A stretch of DNA of 33,509 bases from IDS-8 sp035304345 (lineage in GTDB: Bacteria > Pseudomonadota > Gammaproteobacteria > Steroidobacterales > Woeseiaceae): contig DATGQE010000077.1 in the NCBI GenBank assembly GCA_035304345.1, positions 1 to 33,509 on the forward strand, written 5' to 3'. This document shows, piece by piece, positions 30,922 through 33,509 of this stretch (positions are counted from its first letter, which is position 1; each line of letters starts with the position of its first letter). Below the pieces are notes generated by a model. That model did not search any database, was not told the origin of the DNA, and was given only the letters and a program-made list of their open reading frames with translations. The position numbers and the translations under genes were made by a program.

Positions 30922-31563
30922 GTGGCGCCCGACGGCCTGGCCGTTCGCACGCCGCCGATCGTCGCGATCCTCCGCGGCATCCGCCCCGGCGAGGTGGCGG
31001 CGATAGCACAGGCGCTGCTCGCCGCCGGCATCCGCATCATGGAGGTGCCGCAGAACGCCGCGGGCGCGCACGCGAGCCTCGCGGAGCTCGTCTCGGCGGC
31101 GGGCGAGCAGGCGCTCGTCGGCGCCGGCACGATCCTCGACGCCGCGGCGGTCGACGCCGCCGCCGGTGCCGGCGCCCGCTTCGTCGTGGCGCCGAACACC
31201 CGGCCCGACGTGATCGAGCGCGCCCTCGCGCTCGGTGTCGAGCCGATGCCGGGCGTGCTCACCCCGACCGAGGCGTTCGCGGCGCTGGCCGCGGGCGCGC
31301 GCGACCTGAAACTGTTTCCCGCGGCCGCCGCCGGCCTCCCCCACCTGGCCGCGCTCGGCGAGGTGCTGCCGCCTCAGTGCCGCGTGTGGGCCGTGGGCGG
31401 CGTCGGCTCGCACAACCTCGGCGAGTGGCTCGCGGCCGGCGCCCGAGGTGTCGCGGTCGGCTCGGCCCTGTACCGGCCCGGCCGCGCGCCGGACGAGGTT
31501 CGCTCGCGGGCGGCAGCGCTGGTCGCGAGCTTCGAGCGCGCCGCGGGAGCGGCGCCGGCATGA
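30922..31563 (+). CDS. dgoA: 2-dehydro-3-deoxy-6-phosphogalactonate aldolase
   Basis: The 213-residue class I aldolase of the KDPG/KDPGal family (PF01081) splits 2-dehydro-3-deoxy-6-phosphogalactonate to pyruvate and glyceraldehyde-3-phosphate. The Schiff-base lysine is Lys130 in ARDLKLFPA, and Glu41 in IMEVPQN and Arg18 in AILRGI are the usual catalytic partners. The EVP signature after the second strand favours the galactonate branch (DgoA) over Eda, which has EIT. The start is GTG at 30922, with GAGGAGG 9 bases upstream inside the dgoK end. The 3' end overlaps the symporter gene by 4 bases (ATGA). Confidence 0.93.
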   Translation: MAPDGLAVRTPPIVAILRGIRPGEVAAIAQALLAAGIRIMEVPQNAAGAHASLAELVSAAGEQALVGAGTILDAAAVDAAAGAGARFVVAPNTRPDVIERALALGVEPMPGVLTPTEAFAALAAGARDLKLFPAAAAGLPHLAALGEVLPPQCRVWAVGGVGSHNLGEWLAAGARGVAVGSALYRPGRAPDEVRSRAAALVASFERAAGAAPA

Positions 31564-33125
31564 ACGGCCTGGCGCCGGTGGACTACGGGGTGATGGCCGC
31601 CTACGCAATCGTGCTGGTGGCGATCGCGACCTGGGTCTCGCGCCCTCGCGGCGGTCACGAGCGCGATACCGCCGATTACTTTCTTGCCGGCAAGGCGCTG
31701 CCGTGGTGGGCGATCGGCGCCTCGCTCATTGCCGCGAACATCTCGGCGGAGCAGGTGATCGGGATGTCCGGCTCCGGCTACGCCATCGGGCTCGCGATCG
31801 CCTCTTACGAGTGGATGGCGGCGATCACGCTCGTCCTCGTCGGCAAGTACTTCCTGCCGATCTTCCTGGAAAAGCGCATCTACACGATGCCGCAATTCCT
31901 GGAGCAGCGCTACGACGGCTCCGTGCGCGCGGTGATGGCCGTATTCTGGCTGGGCGTCTACACGTTCGTGAACCTGACGTCGATCCTCTGGCTCGGCGCA
32001 CTGACGCTCTCGACCCTGACGGTCTTCGACCTGGACGCCAGCCTCGTCGGGCTCGCGGCGTTCACGGCCGCCTACTCGCTGTACGGCGGGCTCCGGTCCG
32101 TGGCGCTCACCGACATCCTCCAGGTCGCCCTGCTCGTGCTCGGCGGGCTGGCGATCGCGTGGCTGTCGCTCGACGCCGTCGGCGCGGGCGCCGGGCCGGT
32201 GAGCGGGTTCCTGCGGCTCGTCACGGAGGCGCCGCAAAAGTTCGACATGATCCTCTCCCCCGACGACCCGAACTACCGGTACCTGCCGGGGCTGTCCGTG
32301 CTGCTCGGCGGCATGTGGATCATGAACCTGAGCTACTGGGGCTTCAATCAATACATCATCCAGCGGGCGCTGGCGGCGAAGAGCGTCGCGGAGGCACAGA
32401 AGGGCATCGTGTTCGCCGCGTTCTTGAAGCTGCTCGTGCCGCTGCTGGTCGTGATTCCCGGCATCGCGGCGTTCGTCCTCGTCCCGGAGCTCGACCGCGC
32501 GGACCACGCGTATCCGTCGATGATGGCGCTTGCGCCGCAGGGCCTGCGCGGCTTTATCCTCGCCGCGCTCATTGCCGCCATCGTGTCCTCGCTCGGCTCC
32601 ATGATGAACTCGATCGCGACGATCTTCACCATGGACCTGTATCGGCCGGCACGGCCGCAGGCGAGCGAACGCTCGCTGGTCACGCTCGGGAGGATCGTGG
32701 CGCTCACCGCGCTCGTCGTGGCCGCGCTCGCGGCGCGCCCGCTGCTCGGCGACGCCGAGCAGGCGTTCCAGTGGCTCCAGGAGTTCACCGGCTTCTTCAC
32801 CCCCGGGGTCGTGACGCTGTTCCTGCTCGGCATGTTCTGGAAGCGTGCGACCGCGCCCGGCGCGTTCGCGGCGGCGATCGGCTCGGCGGCGTTCTCGCTC
32901 GCCTTCAAGCTGTGGCTGCCCGAGGTGCCGTTCATGAACCGTGTCGGCTGGGTGTTCCTGCTGTGCGTCGCCCTGGCGGTCGCGGTCTCGCTGGTCCGGA
33001 GCCCCCGGATCCATCCGCAAGCGATCCCGCTCGGCGACATTCGCTTCGCCACGAACGCGGGCTTCAACATCGCGTCCGCGATCGTGGCCGCCATTCTCAC
33101 CGGGCTTTACTGGTACTGGTGGTAA
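31560..33125 (+). CDS. sglT: Sodium/galactose symporter, vSGLT-like
   Basis: The 521-residue solute:sodium symporter closely follows the Vibrio parahaemolyticus galactose transporter vSGLT along its length. Residues known from that structure to hold galactose are all present: Gln65 and Glu84 (SAEQ, SYEW), Asn138 (FVNLTS), Asn256 and Tyr259 (MNLSYWGFNQYIIQR), Lys290 (FAAFLK) and Gln407 in FQWLQEFTG. The sodium-site region AIVSSLGSM is also present. Thirteen to fourteen hydrophobic segments fill the chain. It is translationally coupled to dgoA (ATGA), so the operon imports galactose and feeds it to the DeLey-Doudoroff enzymes. A hairpin follows the stop codon. Confidence 0.93.
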   Translation: MNGLAPVDYGVMAAYAIVLVAIATWVSRPRGGHERDTADYFLAGKALPWWAIGASLIAANISAEQVIGMSGSGYAIGLAIASYEWMAAITLVLVGKYFLPIFLEKRIYTMPQFLEQRYDGSVRAVMAVFWLGVYTFVNLTSILWLGALTLSTLTVFDLDASLVGLAAFTAAYSLYGGLRSVALTDILQVALLVLGGLAIAWLSLDAVGAGAGPVSGFLRLVTEAPQKFDMILSPDDPNYRYLPGLSVLLGGMWIMNLSYWGFNQYIIQRALAAKSVAEAQKGIVFAAFLKLLVPLLVVIPGIAAFVLVPELDRADHAYPSMMALAPQGLRGFILAALIAAIVSSLGSMMNSIATIFTMDLYRPARPQASERSLVTLGRIVALTALVVAALAARPLLGDAEQAFQWLQEFTGFFTPGVVTLFLLGMFWKRATAPGAFAAAIGSAAFSLAFKLWLPEVPFMNRVGWVFLLCVALAVAVSLVRSPRIHPQAIPLGDIRFATNAGFNIASAIVAAILTGLYWYWW

Positions 33126-33154
33126 CCGCACGCAGCGGATTGTGATGCCGCTCC

Positions 33155-33177
33155 GGGCGGCCGCCGTCGGCCCGCCC
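33155..33177 (+). terminator. GC-rich hairpin after the symporter gene
   Basis: GGGCGGCC pairs with GGCCCGCCC with one bulged C and a 6-base loop, 30 bases past the symporter stop codon. No T-run follows; CTAGACT at its edge may serve as a -10 for the next gene. Confidence 0.45.
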
Positions 33178-33191
33178 TAGACTGGACCTCC

Positions 33192-33509
33192 ATGGCGATC
33201 CGCTACCGAGGTCTCGCGCTGTACTCCGTGCTGCTCGCTGCCGTCGCGGCAGCATGGCTGGCACACGGGTTCGCGGCGGACGTCGCCTTCCCGCCGGCCT
33301 GGGCCGCGCTCCTCGTCATCGCCGCCTGCCTCCTCGTCTGGCAGCTCGGCATCCCGGCGCCGCGCGTCGGGCTCGCTTCCATGGAGCGCCTGCCGCAGGT
33401 CGGGCTGCTGCTGGTGCTGGAACCGGCGGTAGCCGCGGCGCTGTGCGCGACGGCGTCCTTCCTGTGGCCGCTCGTCAACCGCCGCTATCGCCAGGACTCG
33501 TGGCGCGTC
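33192..33509 (+). CDS. Membrane protein N-terminus, cut by the window end
   Basis: The frame from ATG at 33192 stays open for 106 codons to the end of the window. It has at least three hydrophobic segments (about 7-25, 36-54 and 68-95) with a conserved-looking RVGLASMERLPQVGLLL between them and NRRYRQDSW after the last. This resembles the membrane sensor part of HD-GYP or GGDEF signalling proteins, but the catalytic part is outside the window, so no function is assigned. TAGACT at 33178-33183 might be its -10 element, with a very short leader. Confidence 0.6.
   Translation, partial: MAIRYRGLALYSVLLAAVAAAWLAHGFAADVAFPPAWAALLVIAACLLVWQLGIPAPRVGLASMERLPQVGLLLVLEPAVAAALCATASFLWPLVNRRYRQDSWRV

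Noticed and set aside
30922..31563. Gln44 in EVPQN of DgoA, where Leu is usual, as a sign of altered specificity
   Set aside because: The catalytic Lys130, Glu41 and Arg18 are kept and the operon context is clear; one neighbouring substitution is not enough.
1..33509. CRISPR array, tRNA, rRNA, transposase or phage genes
   Set aside because: I looked for regular repeats with spacers, tRNA-like T-loops and known mobile-element proteins and found none.

Overview
The window looks like the chromosome of a GC-rich, aerobic, polysaccharide-degrading proteobacterium, most likely a gammaproteobacterium of the Cellvibrio/Xanthomonadales/Steroidobacterales kind. The evidence is two large TonB-dependent receptors, a FecI/FecR surface-signalling pair, a four-gene operon with the same content as the Cellvibrio japonicus xyloglucan locus, and a vSGLT-like sodium/galactose symporter. 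I see no rRNA, tRNA, CRISPR array, insertion sequence or phage gene. No intergenic gap exceeds 200 bases.

Region 1 (2-7567, all minus strand) reads, in transcription order: ECF sigma factor, FecR-like anti-sigma factor, TonB receptor with an N-terminal signalling (STN) domain, tannase/feruloyl-esterase-family hydrolase, and secreted metallo-beta-lactamase-fold hydrolase. It looks like a substrate-sensing uptake and hydrolysis unit. A candidate ECF promoter, overlapped by a 15-bp inverted repeat, lies before the receptor gene, and a Fur-box-like element lies before the sigma gene. The receptor carries a second signal-peptide-like start with its own Shine-Dalgarno inside the frame.

Region 2 (7740-13023) holds an SDR oxidoreductase divergent from an AraC regulator, then a two-gene operon of a degenerate aldo-keto reductase (all four catalytic residues substituted) and a TetR regulator, then metY (O-acetylhomoserine sulfhydrylase), and a 49-residue acidic small ORF with a perfect ribosome-binding site. 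Region 3 (13098-18807) holds a GMC flavoprotein with its Tat/lipoprotein small subunit, a secreted serine hydrolase, and a sulfotransferase-like gene overlapping a class IV aminotransferase-like gene that lacks the PLP lysine.

Region 4 (18872-33125) is the clearest system. On the minus strand, a tightly spaced operon encodes GH95 alpha-L-fucosidase, TonB receptor, GH35 beta-galactosidase and GH31 alpha-xylosidase with a PA14 insert. Together these are the exo-enzymes and importer for fucogalacto-xyloglucan. Divergently, across a 197-bp AT-rich control region, lie a FadR-type GntR regulator, dgoK, dgoA and an Na+/galactose symporter. The galactose freed by the GH35 enzyme can thus be imported and, after oxidation to galactonate and dehydration by enzymes not in the window, cleaved to pyruvate and glyceraldehyde-3-phosphate (DeLey-Doudoroff route). 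The linkage of the two halves is my inference from shared control DNA and substrate logic. The window ends inside a membrane-protein gene.
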